DNA from: Anodontia alba
Taxonomy: Eukaryota > Mollusca > Bivalvia > Lucinida > Lucinidae
Direction: 5' to 3'
Length of the DNA stretch: 64,000 nt
Assembly: GCA_964016985.1 (NCBI GenBank)
Contig: OZ024831.1
Coordinates: 81,136,263 to 81,200,262 of the forward strand
Made by a program: the position numbers and the translations under genes. Under the pieces are notes generated by a model. The model ran no database searches. It worked only from the letters and a program-made list of their open reading frames with translations, and had not been told where the DNA came from. Position 1 is the first letter of the stretch; every line of letters begins with the position of its first letter. Shown one piece after another: positions 23,166-34,243 of this stretch.

Positions 23166-23427
23166 AGGTTTAAATCTGTTTGATTTTCCAGTTTGATGAC
23201 TACACTGAAAAAAAGAGACAGAAAAGTTCAAAACCTTACAGTTTGGGAATATCCATAAGCAGTCGGAGTTGACCAAAGTTCCATTTTCAGCATCCGAAAT
23301 GAAAGAACATTCCCTTTGAATCCACATTTTATACCGGTCACTGAACTGCCATATGACCGTTTAGAACAGCCTCACTGCACAAGCCACAGTCAGCTTTAAT
23401 TAAACTCTGTGCAGTACCAAAAAAGGT
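23166..23427. other. No gene seen
   Basis: Short stretch between copy B and older tail fragments. The minus-strand open frame here has no domain. It could be the displaced 5' end of the LINE, but I cannot show this. Confidence 0.4.
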
Positions 23428-23870
23428 AAGAGAAAAGCCACAAACGATCGGCATGAGAATTTCTGCTATGGAACGCTCAGCAGTATAAACCACTGGCGTT
23501 AGGTGGATGGGGGCTTAAAACCCAGTTTTACTCGCGCGAAATGTCGTCCATTTCCTCTGATGCAGCTCCAAACATTAAAACATAAGCAGAAATAAAGCAG
23601 AGAGCAAAGTAACAGCCATTAAAGAAGATAACCACAATGCTATCCTTACCAAAAGAAAACAGAAAGCAAAGTGGGCAGCCGAATACGGGTTACTACAATG
23701 CTAGAAGTACATCAAATATGATCAGCATGAGAATAACCGTCTTGGAATGTTCAGTAGTATAAACCACTGACATGATAAGGTGGGGTCTTTAAACCAGTTT
23801 TTCTCACGCGAAACCCCTCCTTTATCTTTTATGCAACTCCAGTTATATATGGAAAGCTTCGTAATTGCAA
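23428..23870 (-). repeat. Two diverged tail fragments related to PLE family 1
   Basis: The first begins with AAAAAGGTAAGAGAAAAG, the same 3' terminus as the other copies, and contains a GAACG...CAGTAAACCACTGG-like block. A second similar block is at 23730-23830. Both also share AGAAAGCAAAGTGGGCAGC with the insert in copy A. They look like an older subfamily. Confidence 0.55.
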
Positions 23871-24167
23871 TAATGTGTATTTCATTCTGTCTTCTTTTTA
23901 TCCATTTTCAATAGATACTGCCATATTTTTTTTGTTGTCTTTATACTCCGTCACAAGAAAGTGGCGGGGTATTATGGTATCACGTTAGTCGTCCGTGTGA
24001 CTATCCGTCTTACAATCGGTAATGTAACGTAACGTTACTTACGCCGGACGTTATCTTGTTAGATTATTCATTTAACGTCTTCTTGAAACTCTGTCAACAG
24101 CAGTTAACCGCGGTAGAAGTTTATTAAATATACAGCATATTGTGGCGTTATCGGACTTCTTGATTTC

Positions 24168-24249
<82 letters not shown>

Positions 24250-25797
24250 TCATATTTATTTTCTTATTTCTCCATGATATATATATTCGGTCGGCATAGG
24301 GGTCTTCCACTTCAGCGGTGAAACATCACAGTGAATAGGTGAAATTACTAACGTAATTTGCGTGACAATTCTTAACTTAAGTCTGGTTTTATGACATGTT
24401 ATAAGTATCATTAAACTTCCGTTATGGTTAAACAAATAATGCAAGCACTTATACATTAGGATTAGTAAGGTAGTACAGAACAAAACGGTGCCAGGACGTA
24501 AAGCCGCTGCACTGTGCAATAAAATCAATATGTGAGCCTCTAAACGAGTTAAAATGTATCCTATCACATGTGCGCCTAGTTCAAAATCCTACCCGTCTGC
24601 ATCTACGCAGTCTGGCAATCGTCTTTGCTGGCGCTATTTTGATAGGCACGCATTTAAGATGTCTTCAGGGGAACAACGAAAGCTAAAGTTGAATTATCGT
24701 TTGCAAGTGTAGAGAAGCTCGCAATTCCACTTTCAATAAACGTCAAACAAATAGCCGTTGGAAACAAAGAGCACACTACAGATTAGAAAATTGGATTCTA
24801 GGTTTTATTGCGACTCTTCATAAGCAGTAATGAAGTTTGCAACAATGCTTACGCCCTCTAGCGTATACATGAGCAGAACTCCATTTTCAAATATACCACA
24901 AGAGGCCTAATGATCCCAAAGGAAATGAAACACAATCTGGACTGTGCTGAAGTACGGGGAGACTTTCTACAGACATCACACGGCACTAACACCGGCTGCA
25001 CAAGATGCACAGGTTACTGAATACTCCATGTGTAGTTTATTGAAGGTAGACTTGGCTTCAGTTTCTATGAGCCGTTATGTGAAAAACGTTTATAAGACAG
25101 GAATGAAATGCTTAAATTGCTGATATATTGAACCTAATGTATATATAGAGAGAGACAGACACACAAACATATAGGGAGAAGAAAAAACTGACTGTTAGAA
25201 AAAGGGTGAGAGGGACTGAGAGAGGAAATGAATTGGTAAGATACAAAAAATGAATCCATAACATACAATGATAGGTTAGTTGCAAACTGATACCTATTCT
25301 GGCGGTCATGCAAACCGAAATTTAATGACGTATAATGGTCCAAATGGCTCATTTCTCTGTTCATTTCTTCACACTGTCCTGTCCGTTGTCTGTGAATAAA
25401 AAAAGGTTATTGTATATCAGAACTTTGAATAAGTATAAAACACAAAAGGCAACGAAACACGTGTTTCATGTACTTTACTTTCCATTGTTATTCCTTAAGC
25501 CAACTTCTGAACCAAACTTTTAAATACAAATACACGACTTTTTTCGTACTGGTTTATGGTTCAAACTCAAAGAAAGTTGCAAAGTGGTTATATCCGTTAT
25601 TTATATTGACTATTTAGTTTATACAATAAAAAGGTCTTTATTTTGACAACGTATCTCAGGGACTACTGCTTTAGTATAGATACGGTTTCTCTTAATACTG
25701 TTATGTTTATCCGATACATTAAGAGAGCTTTTGCAGTAATAAAAGCATAAAAAGGGATATTTTAATGTCAGCGAGAAACTAAAAATCCATTTCCTTG

Positions 25798-25801
<4 letters not shown>
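23871..25801. other. No gene seen; contains a (TA)n tract
   Basis: ORFs are short and without domains. A (TA)39-40 microsatellite is at 24169-24247. The AGAGAGAGACAGACACACAAACA stretch at 25145-25170 is a short mixed purine repeat. Confidence 0.55.
24169..24247. repeat. (TA)n microsatellite
   Basis: About 39 uninterrupted TA units. Confidence 0.97.

Positions 25802-25834
<33 letters not shown>
25802..25834. repeat. (CT)n microsatellite
   Basis: About 16 CT units. Confidence 0.95.
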
Positions 25835-25837
<3 letters not shown>

Positions 25838-26198
25838 GATAGATTGACTTGTATTGGTTCCGAGCCGTCTTCAACCAATGTGGTCGATCTTTTTGACATT
25901 TATCTATATAGTTTAAATTTCTTTGATCTTTATTATTTTAAAATAATTTTGGTAAATCGATCGATTTTTTTTTATTTTTATTTTTTATTTATTTATTTAT
26001 TTATTTATTTATTTTTTGCAAATGGCCGGCTTCCTCATTTCAACAGCCACTTGCATTCAGGAGTTGTCTTACCTGTATGTACGTGTATTTGTATTTTACA
26101 ATACATTCATTTTGAAATACTTTGGATACTGTATGTTGATTTAAATAGTTGACAAGATATAAATGCTGATGGTCGCTGTTTCCACCTCTCTTTAAAAA

Positions 26199-26405
26199 AG
26201 GTAAAAGAAACGTTCATGGAGTGCCACAATCACAAGCCGCAGCCATTCCCAGACACCAAGAGGAAGAGGAAACAGAAAAAACCAAACAAGCGCAAATCGA
26301 ACAAGCGTACGAAAAGCACTAACATTAGCTTTCTTTTCCCAAAGCGATGTAATCGCAATGCTAAAAGGACTGCAATACACAAGAACAAAATAACACAAGG
26401 CAAGG
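26199..26405 (-). mobile_element. PLE-type family 1, copy C: 3' tail only
   Basis: It starts at the shared terminus (AAAAAAGGTAAAAG on plus) and matches about 200 bp of the tail of copies A and E, then stops at CAAGGCAAGGC near 26405. This is a heavily 5'-truncated insertion. Confidence 0.75.
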
Positions 26406-27128
26406 CTTATGTGGTTCTATATAGTTTAAATTTTCTTATATATATGTGTTATTTTTGTTATTTTGTTAATCGATATGATGTTAGGAAATTGCCTGTTAGA
26501 AAAAGGGTGAGAGATTATGAATCTACTTGTAAAATCTAATGATCCACGTTTCCACCTATCTTAAACAGCCACTTGTTTATAGCAGTCACTTGCGTCTACT
26601 TACAAGGGTTTAATGTCATGGACTTTTCTATTTCCCTTTTTAATTTCATAATGAAAATGTGAATGTTTTTGTATGTTTTTTATACACTTTAATACTTAAC
26701 TTGAAATATTCGTGGCTGTTAGATAGGGGTTCTTTTTTAGTTTCTAAAACATTTGTATATTTTGTTTTCACAGTGTACATGTATTTACCGCATATTTGGC
26801 TTTCGTGTAGTATTCTGAGACGAAACAAGATTAGGATGCTATGGTCCTTTCTTTGTATTTGATTGCTCAGCAGCTTATCTTATTTAATTCTGTTTATGAT
26901 TTCAGTGTTCATTATTGACGTCTTATGGTCCACTCTTCAACAACCACTTGTGTTCAAGGGGTACAATACCTGTTAGGTAGGTACAGGTTTTCGATCAGAA
27001 CTTAATTTGAAATCATTTTGTTGCACTAAATTTAGATTCAAATGGTGGGCTTTATGTACATGTATATTCAATTGGTCTACCTCTCTTTTTCTGCCACTTG
27101 TATATAGAAGTTTCTCAATGACCACTTG
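26406..27128. other. No gene seen
   Basis: AT-rich. The phrase CAACCACTTGT or a close variant (ACAGCCACTTGT, CTGCCACTTGT, GACCACTTGT) occurs six or so times between 26030 and 27130, suggesting a degenerate dispersed repeat. No coding signal. Confidence 0.4.
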
Positions 27129-27727
27129 TATAGACCTTTTTAAACACTACGTCACACAATAAAAATCATCCGGAACCTCTCGGCCTTTAACGGAGAGTAC
27201 GTTCTAAGCCCGTACCTATTGGATGGCAGAAATATGTTGTTTACGTTAATCGGACCGTAAAATCCCCGATGTCTTTTCAGAAAAATAAAGCATTTTTATT
27301 CGTCAAATGTTTCTTTTCAAAAGAGATTCTCATAGAGTGATCATTCAAATGTCATAACCAAAAATATTAACACATATTTTGACTGTATACTAGCTAAAAC
27401 TAGCCGTTAAAATGGTCATCATAAAGCAAAATTACGGTTGAACGCGTGCCGGCTGATATCGGAAAAATATCGTTGAAACATTTGTAGTTGTCTTAGGAAA
27501 AACAGTCAAATTTCTTCTTAAGGCTGTATTGTTAAGCGCTAGCTAAAATTTACGTGTGAATATTGGCCAAAATGAATGTATTATCCAAGTAAAGTTTGGC
27601 TTGATTCAATTAGTATCAATGAAACCGGAAGTGTTTTTGCCATCCACAATTATTAGTCATGTGACACAATATTGTAATCACGTGGTCAGTAGCCCGGATA
27701 AAAACAATAACATTAAAAAGGTCTATA
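27129..27727. mobile_element. MITE-like element with 15-bp terminal inverted repeats
   Basis: TATAGACCTTTTTAA at 27129-27143 is matched by its exact reverse complement at 27713-27727. The 599-bp body has no ORF of note. No clear target duplication is visible, so this is a tentative call. Confidence 0.4.
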
Positions 27728-27859
27728 GGATACTTCTATGCTGAAAGTGATATGTTTTTCTGTGTTTTTATTATAAATAAAAGTGCGCGGAGTAGAAAAG
27801 AAATAAATCATGATGCTACGTTATGCTATATTGGTTGGAAATCTGTATATCGATAGATA

Positions 27860-28260
27860 GTCTAACCATGCATCATATATAATACTCGTAGTGTCACAAG
27901 CTGCAATAATGGACAGGATAGGAACCTTTCACGATGTAAGAATGTGATGCTACACTGTAATATATCGGTCGGACTTTCTGTACATCTATATAAATTCTCA
28001 CTCTGAATAATATAGGATAGTGTCAATAGCTGCAATAAAGGAAATGGAGCAGGATGGGAACATTTGAGGATGTACATGTCTGATAGTGACGTTTTCATTG
28101 ATATGAGATACTGCGAATATGGTATTTTAGTTGGAGTTCTTGTATATTAATAAGATTTATCACTGCATATCATAAATGATAGTGTCGAATGTTCAGTTTA
28201 TCGCATGTACAGGAAGTGTTTTAGGAAGTTCTCCAGGGCTGGAACCTTGTAGGATGTATG
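27860..28260. repeat. Degenerate tandem repeat, about three units of 125-170 bp
   Basis: A block like AGTGTCA.AGCTGCAATAA.GGA, then GGAAC.TTT...GATGT recurs near 27890, 28017 and 28180. The units are diverged. The minus-strand open frame across it (27862-28098) is a by-product of the repeat. Confidence 0.55.
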
Positions 28261-28429
28261 TTTGTATGGAAGATTCCATCGATTCAGTTAATGTTTAACC
28301 TACGCTGTAGGATTGTTCTTATCATCGTTTTCCAGTCAGTATTTGTAAATTGCATATTGTTTATGCGAGGTTAATATATTTATATTATCATTTGCAATGA
28401 ATGATATTTTATCCAAATATTAGAAGTTT

Positions 28430-28958
28430 GAAATTGAACTGTTTGTCATATTACAGTTGTTTAAAAACATTTTTGATTATTTGCAAAACTTGTGTCAACT
28501 TTTGACACTTAACAAACATATGCTCAATTTCATCAAACCCAAATCTACAGTTAGGGATATTGACCAATTTTTTTGTGTAGTAATGAAGTTACGCTTGTCC
28601 ATTTAGGATATTCTGTATAATGAACCCCCCTCCCACCAACTCCATTACTATATACTGCTCATTAATTGAATACTGCATTATCCATTTTTGAATCTTACTA
28701 AAGAATGCCCTTCTTTCTGTTCCACTATTCGGTATACATTTATATATGTGAAGACTTTTTTCTTTAAATTTTACATTAACTAATATCAATCTGCTATCTG
28801 CACTACTGTGCTTGTTGATGATTTCTACTTGTAACTTGTTTTTGAATAGAATGGCAGTATCCCTGGTATTTCTGTACCTGGGCAATTATAAATTTTCCAA
28901 CCAATTTTTTGCCTAATCTTGTCTTGGTATTTTCAGTCCAGTAGTTTTTTTTTTTGCA

Positions 28959-28960
<2 letters not shown>
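28430..28960 (-). pseudogene. Second LINE remnant: endonuclease piece joined to a C-terminal zinc-binding-like piece
   Basis: 28885-28630 encodes DTAILFKNKLQVEIINKH, then LILVNVKFKEKSLHIYKC and FFSKIQKWIMQYSINEQYIVM, which fits an APE-like endonuclease of an L1/Tx1-like LINE up to just before the GDFN motif. Directly after, 28600-28440 encodes LNGQA, then VNIPNCRFGFDEIEHMFVKCQKL, which fits the Cys/His C-terminal domain. The whole RT between them is missing, so a large internal deletion joined the ends. Family placement is by recalled similarity. Confidence 0.6.
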
Positions 28961-28990
<30 letters not shown>

Positions 28991-29121
28991 AAAAAAAACA
29001 AAACAAAAAAAAACAAAAAAAAAACAAAAAAAAAAAAACAGAAAAAAAAAAACAGAAAAAAAAAAAAAAAAAAAAAAAAACAACAAAAAAAAAACAAACA
29101 AAACAAACAACAAAAACAACT
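28958..29121. repeat. A-rich tract with CAAAA units
   Basis: Almost only A with single C or G, beginning AAAACAAAACAAAAC. It sits at the 5' side of the LINE remnant, so it is not that element's tail. Lysine-only and Phe-only ORFs across it are artefacts. Confidence 0.9.
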
Positions 29122-30102
29122 AAAGTCTATGTTCATTATTTCAACCAAACGAATAAATCTGAACTTTTTCTATGGTTCCATGAAACTTCTAGCATTAATT
29201 GATAGGAAGGAAAATTTACTGGTAGCCATTTTTAAAGCAAGTGACTATTTATCTGTATATTTACATTTTTTTTTATGTCTGTTTCATATGATTACTTTTG
29301 TATTGGCTTTTATGTACCTTCCTTTTTCTCTGAGATTTCATGAGGACTCTTTTCTTTGGTGCGTTTGAAACTAGGTCTATACCCAGGGCTGTTAGCTGGA
29401 CTAGTTTTTGTACTTATGCTCACTTTGGATGCAAGGAATTTCTTGAAAAGTGCTAGGTGTACTTCTTTCGAAGCTTCCTCTTACTCTTGAGCCTTAACAA
29501 GGCTCATTTAGTTTCCTTGGAACAAGTGTTGTTTTGGTTTTCTTATTTTCTGCAGCAACTAGCGCTGTTGTTCCAACTGCCACACTTACCCGCTCTTCTT
29601 CTTCTTCTCTACTTCTTATCATAAGCATCTTGAAACATATCAGTATTTTCATTTTCAATTTTATCCTGGCTTGCATCACCTCCCTTTTCATCATCGGGAT
29701 CAAACATTTGTATTAATTCTCCGTTAAGTATCATGTAGGCACTAGTGCTGCCAGTAAAAGTTACAAAAATACTCCAAGATTAGAGTTATGATTTTCAGTA
29801 CTGAAATTATCGGGGTAGCAGTAACACAACTTTCAAAGTTTAACAACGCATATGCCGAGGTAATGGTCTGGCAAATGCGCAGAATTGCCAAATAAGAAAA
29901 CAGAAGAAAAACTTCAGATAATAATGATAATCCTATGTTTGGTTTGACAATTAGTGATTCGATGTTATACGAAGTGACAGACATATACAAAGTAAATAAG
30001 TCAACGCAGCAGCTGATCAGATCCACATCAAGCTTTGAAAAAGATAGCAACTATGTTACCTAAACTTAATCTGAATATTTCTAAAACTTTATATATATGT
30101 GC
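29122..30102. other. No gene seen
   Basis: ORFs up to 102 codons on both strands, none with a recognisable domain. Base composition is similar to its surroundings. Confidence 0.5.
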
Positions 30103-30748
30103 GTTGTTGTCAACCCAATCATTGTTGAGGCTATGTTTCACTCTTTAATTGCACGACGGCGGTTCGGGCCTCAGGCTCAATGACGGCCTCTTCTTAAACC
30201 TTTAACCAGTGGGTTTGGGCTTGACGATATGTCTTTGGCTTGGCCTGCCGTGGTTCAACTATTGGTTTTCATATACTCTGGCATACAGTCGAATTAGCCA
30301 TGATTATTCGTCTTTGTTTACTATAGTGATTAATTTGAAATTTGATTTTTATGTTTTCGCTTTAGATGCGTTGACTGAGTTGGGAGCCTTTATGCAAACC
30401 GTATTTCTGTGTAAAGAGTAGCATCGGGACCCAGGGTGAAGTTGCCTAGCAGTAAAAGTGCTTTAACCCCTTCTATCACAACCCCTCTTGGTTTTCTGTA
30501 CCTACCGTTCTAAGGCCGTGATCCCGGTGTTAGTCTTACTCTTTGTTGCGATGTGGTTTATTCTACGGGGCGACTTCTTTTATGTCTTACCTTGTGTTGT
30601 TTTTTTCAGTCCTTTAAGCATTGCGATTACCTAGCTTAAGGAAGAGAGAGCTAATCCAAGTGTTTTTCGTACCTTTGTTCGATTTGCGCTTGTTTGGTTT
30701 AGTCTGTTTCCTCTTCCTCTTGGTGTCTGGGAAGGGCTGCGGTTTGGC
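30103..30748 (+). mobile_element. PLE-type family 1, copy D1: RT end plus 3' region
   Basis: It begins within the last RT codons (GTTGTCAACCCAATCATTGTTG, encoding VVNPIIV), passes the conserved end GCACGACGGCGGTTCGGGCC, and runs to GGGAAGGGCTGCGGTTTG, where it stops abruptly. It lacks the usual terminal CTCTTACC. Confidence 0.75.
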
Positions 30749-31190
30749 TTGGCTTCAACTATTGGTTTTCATTTATTCTGGCATACAGTATTTCTGTATT
30801 AAGGGTAGCATTGGGACCCAGGGTGAAGTTGGCTAGCTGTAAAAGTGATTTAAACCCCACGGTGGTTTACTCTACTGACCGTTCTGAGGCGGTGGTCCCG
30901 GTGTTAGTTTTAATCTTTGTTGCTTTGTGGTTTATTCTACGAGGCGATTTGTTTTATGTCTTACCTTGTGTCATTTTGTTCGATCTTGTGTTTTTTCAGT
31001 CCTTTTAGCATTGCGATCACCTCTCTTGGGGAAGAGAGGGCTAATTTTAGTGCTTTTCGTACGTTTGTTCGATTTGTGCTTGTTTGGATTTGTCGGTTTT
31101 CTCTTCCTCTTGGTGTCTGGGAAGGGCTGCGGTTTGTGATTGTGGAACTCCCTGGACTTTTCTCTAACCTTTTTTTTGTGATATGTAACA
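30749..31190 (+). mobile_element. PLE-type family 1, copy D2: 3' region, directly after D1
   Basis: It starts at GGCTTGGCTTCAACTATTGG, repeats the same 3' region as D1 and reaches the shared terminus GGACTTTTCTCTAACC. D1 and D2 lie head to tail with no gap, so they are either a tandem duplication or two successive insertions at the same place. Confidence 0.72.
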
Positions 31191-33509
31191 TACCCTTTGA
31201 CTTTTTTCTTACCTTTTTTTACGTAATCATTAAAATGAAAAAAACATTAGAAAGTGAAACACATAATTACAATTAACAAAAAAGTACCACAATAAAAATA
31301 CCGCCTTTAATGGTCAGTAATGAAGTACTAGGGGCTTAATTTAGCTTAACCCGATCCCAACCCTAACCCTCAGCTTCCACAGTGGTAAAAAAATACATTT
31401 GTTCGTTCCATGTGGTCCGTGTGGAGACTGTTTCGGTCGGTAAGCATGAAAATTATGTACCATACTGTTTCGCTCGAACAAATAACTTTTAATAATTGAA
31501 ACTTATAAAAAAACTACTATCAAAAATGAAGGAAAGTACAGTTTAAGGTAACTATTGTCACCTGACCCTTATTTTTCCCACCAATATATATATATATATT
31601 ACAATTTTGTATTTTATTCTGACTATTTTACGTAAAAAAATGTAAAATAGCAATGTTATCATCTGGTTTACCAGTTATGGCTCTTCAAATAACCCTACTT
31701 TGTTTACTGCTACGGCCATTTTATTCAAATTTTACTAACATGCTAAAATTCGTTATCAGTTCATTATTAGCGGGAAAATTTCTTTTTACTGTTAATGATT
31801 TACCACAAAGGAATAACCAGAGCAAAACACACAAAGATTTCACCGAGTACAAGTCTATATTTTTTATTTCTCATTTTCAAACAAGAAAATTCGGACAAAA
31901 TCACATCAATTTTAATAAGCATATACTGAAGATACTAATATGTTACATACTTCCTAGCAATAGATTTCCTTTAAACTTTTTCAACAGATTAAAGTATGTA
32001 TAAGTTGTACTCTGACAGAGTATGAAGGCGAATTACCATGTAGTTTGAGTGGTGTTAAACTTTATTTACCCCTACCCTCTAAAATCATATATATCATATA
32101 TAAAGGAAATGAATGATAATTATTAAGGATATGAATTCCATAACAATTGTCTTAATTTGCATATTCTGTGAACAATCGATGCTTTAACAATATTAAGCAT
32201 ATTGTCTACTCCTGTACACAGTAAGGGGCATGTGATCTGAAAAATTTATGATAATACAATAGGAAGTTATCCCACAAACATCATCATACGCAGTAATTTC
32301 TAAAGATAGTTATGAAAATATGATATAAATTTTACAAAAGTTCACATACAACATCCATACGCAGTATGAATCCAAAGATTTCTTGTTGACCAAATTAATT
32401 TTAAACTTCTTTTGTCATGGCAGCCAAAAAAAACCTTAAACATATTGGAAAATTATCATAAAAAAGGACTTTATGATTAAACTATTCAATGCGTTTCAAC
32501 AAAATTTAACCAAAACCTTTCCATTAGTGTTAGATAAAAGGTAAGAATTTTGTGCAAAATACCCGTCCATTTCATTTCCATGGCAACAGGAATATGCCTT
32601 AAATATAATGGCTTATTACCATAAAAAGGTCTAGTTCTTGATAAAATATAGAAGTTGTGTGAAAAGGACCCGTCAGTTTCATTGTCGTCATTAAAACCAA
32701 AAGAGTAATAATAATTTGGGAAAATAAAGGAACAGGGTGAATAAATATTTTTGCCTCAAATTTACTGTAAATTCATAAGAGTTTATTTTCTGGTAATTTA
32801 AGCTTCCTATTCAGCAAAACAACCCCGCTAAGGCCTTCATCAAAAACTGACTGCTCACGTCAATACATGTAATTGTGACATCATCGGTGAAGTGATAAAG
32901 ATGATAACAATGTCAACATGCTGAATTTCAACGAATTCTAATGAAGATTTTCAACCTTTTCGAAAGTGACAAACAAAGGATTTAATGACCTACACATGTA
33001 TATCATAGTATACTTGAGTGCTCGATCAGCCTCTTTAATTTGAGACCGAAAAACTGAAGGTAACTTATTTATTTCCTCTGATTTTTTTCTGTCCTTTTAT
33101 ATTTTGTTTCAGACTTTGATTTTTTTTTTTAATAAATTGACATTTTCAGGGAATATAGCTCTTTTGAAAGGTCTAAAAAGATTTAGCCTAGCTAGAGCAC
33201 ATTGTATTTTATCCGGGTATAATATATAGACCGTACATTAAATGATATTCAAGAACATTTTTTTCTTTTATCATAAATATTATTTTACGCAAATAAGTAT
33301 ATGATTAAAATCATGCAGCTCGGCCTGAGACAGACAGCTCATATAATATCATATTTCCCTACTTTCATACGAGATGATTTGATGAGACCCTTTTTTTCTT
33401 GAGCCTGCCTCATTGCCTCAGTCTTTCGAACATTTTGAGTGTATTCCTGTAACTATGTAGAAAAGTAGATGAAATCAAGTCATGAAGATGAAGTTTTTAA
33501 AAATACAAC
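31191..33509. other. No gene seen
   Basis: AT-rich with a short (TA) tract near 31583. The plus-strand ORF at 31653-32003 (116 codons) is rich in Phe, Leu and Asn and has no domain I recognise. Scattered repeats of an AACCCTAACCCT-type phrase at 31356 are too short to be telomeric. Confidence 0.5.
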
Positions 33510-33781
33510 GTATTTTAACTAGCAATACTTAATCTGTAGATAATGTGCTATTCTATTCTGTATTTCACACCCTCCACAGAAAAAATAGACCTTTCAGTCG
33601 CTTATTAAAGTCTCAATCCAGAAGGTCCCTTAAGCAGTTACCTGCATGATGTAACTTGACTGAAAACGTGTCAGTTTCTTTGATGTATAAAACAATAGAA
33701 AACAGATTGAACTGAGCTGCGCGGGCAGGGAGTTTGGAATCGCAATTATCTATAGGTTAAATATTGCTAGTTAAAATACTT
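33510..33781. mobile_element. MITE-like element with about 34-bp terminal inverted repeats
   Basis: GTATTTTAACTAGCAATA at 33510 is mirrored by TATTGCTAGTTAAAATAC ending at 33781, and the inner parts (CTGTAGATAA and TTATCTATAG) also pair. The internal block 33570-33655 recurs inverted at 43905-43990, showing a family with at least two members. Confidence 0.62.
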
Positions 33782-34209
33782 TTTACTTTTTAAAACTTCA
33801 TTTAACTGCACAATACATTAACCTACAGATAATGAGCTAGAATTAAAAGTTAAGGAGGGAGGAGCTCTCCAGTTCTATCGCAATAGACCTACTCCGGCAG
33901 TAACATTTATGAAAGTGTGATTTTATAGTATCAGACAGTTTTATGTTTTAGAATAAGCATCTACTATCCTTTCAACATCTCTTGGAAAGACGTTTATTTA
34001 TTTTTTTTTTTTTACTTGACGTATGATTTTAAGAGAAAATATTGTGGTCTGATTGACCATATCTTATCAGAAACTATTTGTCTTTTCTGATTCTGTGTTT
34101 TAATCTCAAATATTTATCCTAAAATTGATTTTTTTGGCACAAAATGGCAATTTCTATAGTAAATTGATTTTTTAGATCATTTGTCTAGAAAATATTGTTT
34201 ACTCTTCCT

Positions 34210-34243
34210 TGCTGAATTTGAATTATTGATGTTTCACAACAAT
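34210..34243 (+). repeat. Left arm of a perfect 34-bp inverted repeat around PLE copy E
   Basis: The arm runs from TGCTGAATTTG to CACAACAAT, and its exact reverse complement is at 37021-37054. About ten more bases outside it (TACTCTTCCT versus TACTTTTCCA) match imperfectly. Confidence 0.85.

Noticed and set aside
28919..29368. 149-codon plus-strand ORF and several overlapping Phe-rich frames
   Set aside because: They are made of poly-Lys or poly-Phe from an A-rich tract.
31352..31374. Telomere-like CCCTAACCCT
   Set aside because: Only about two imperfect units, in the middle of ordinary sequence.
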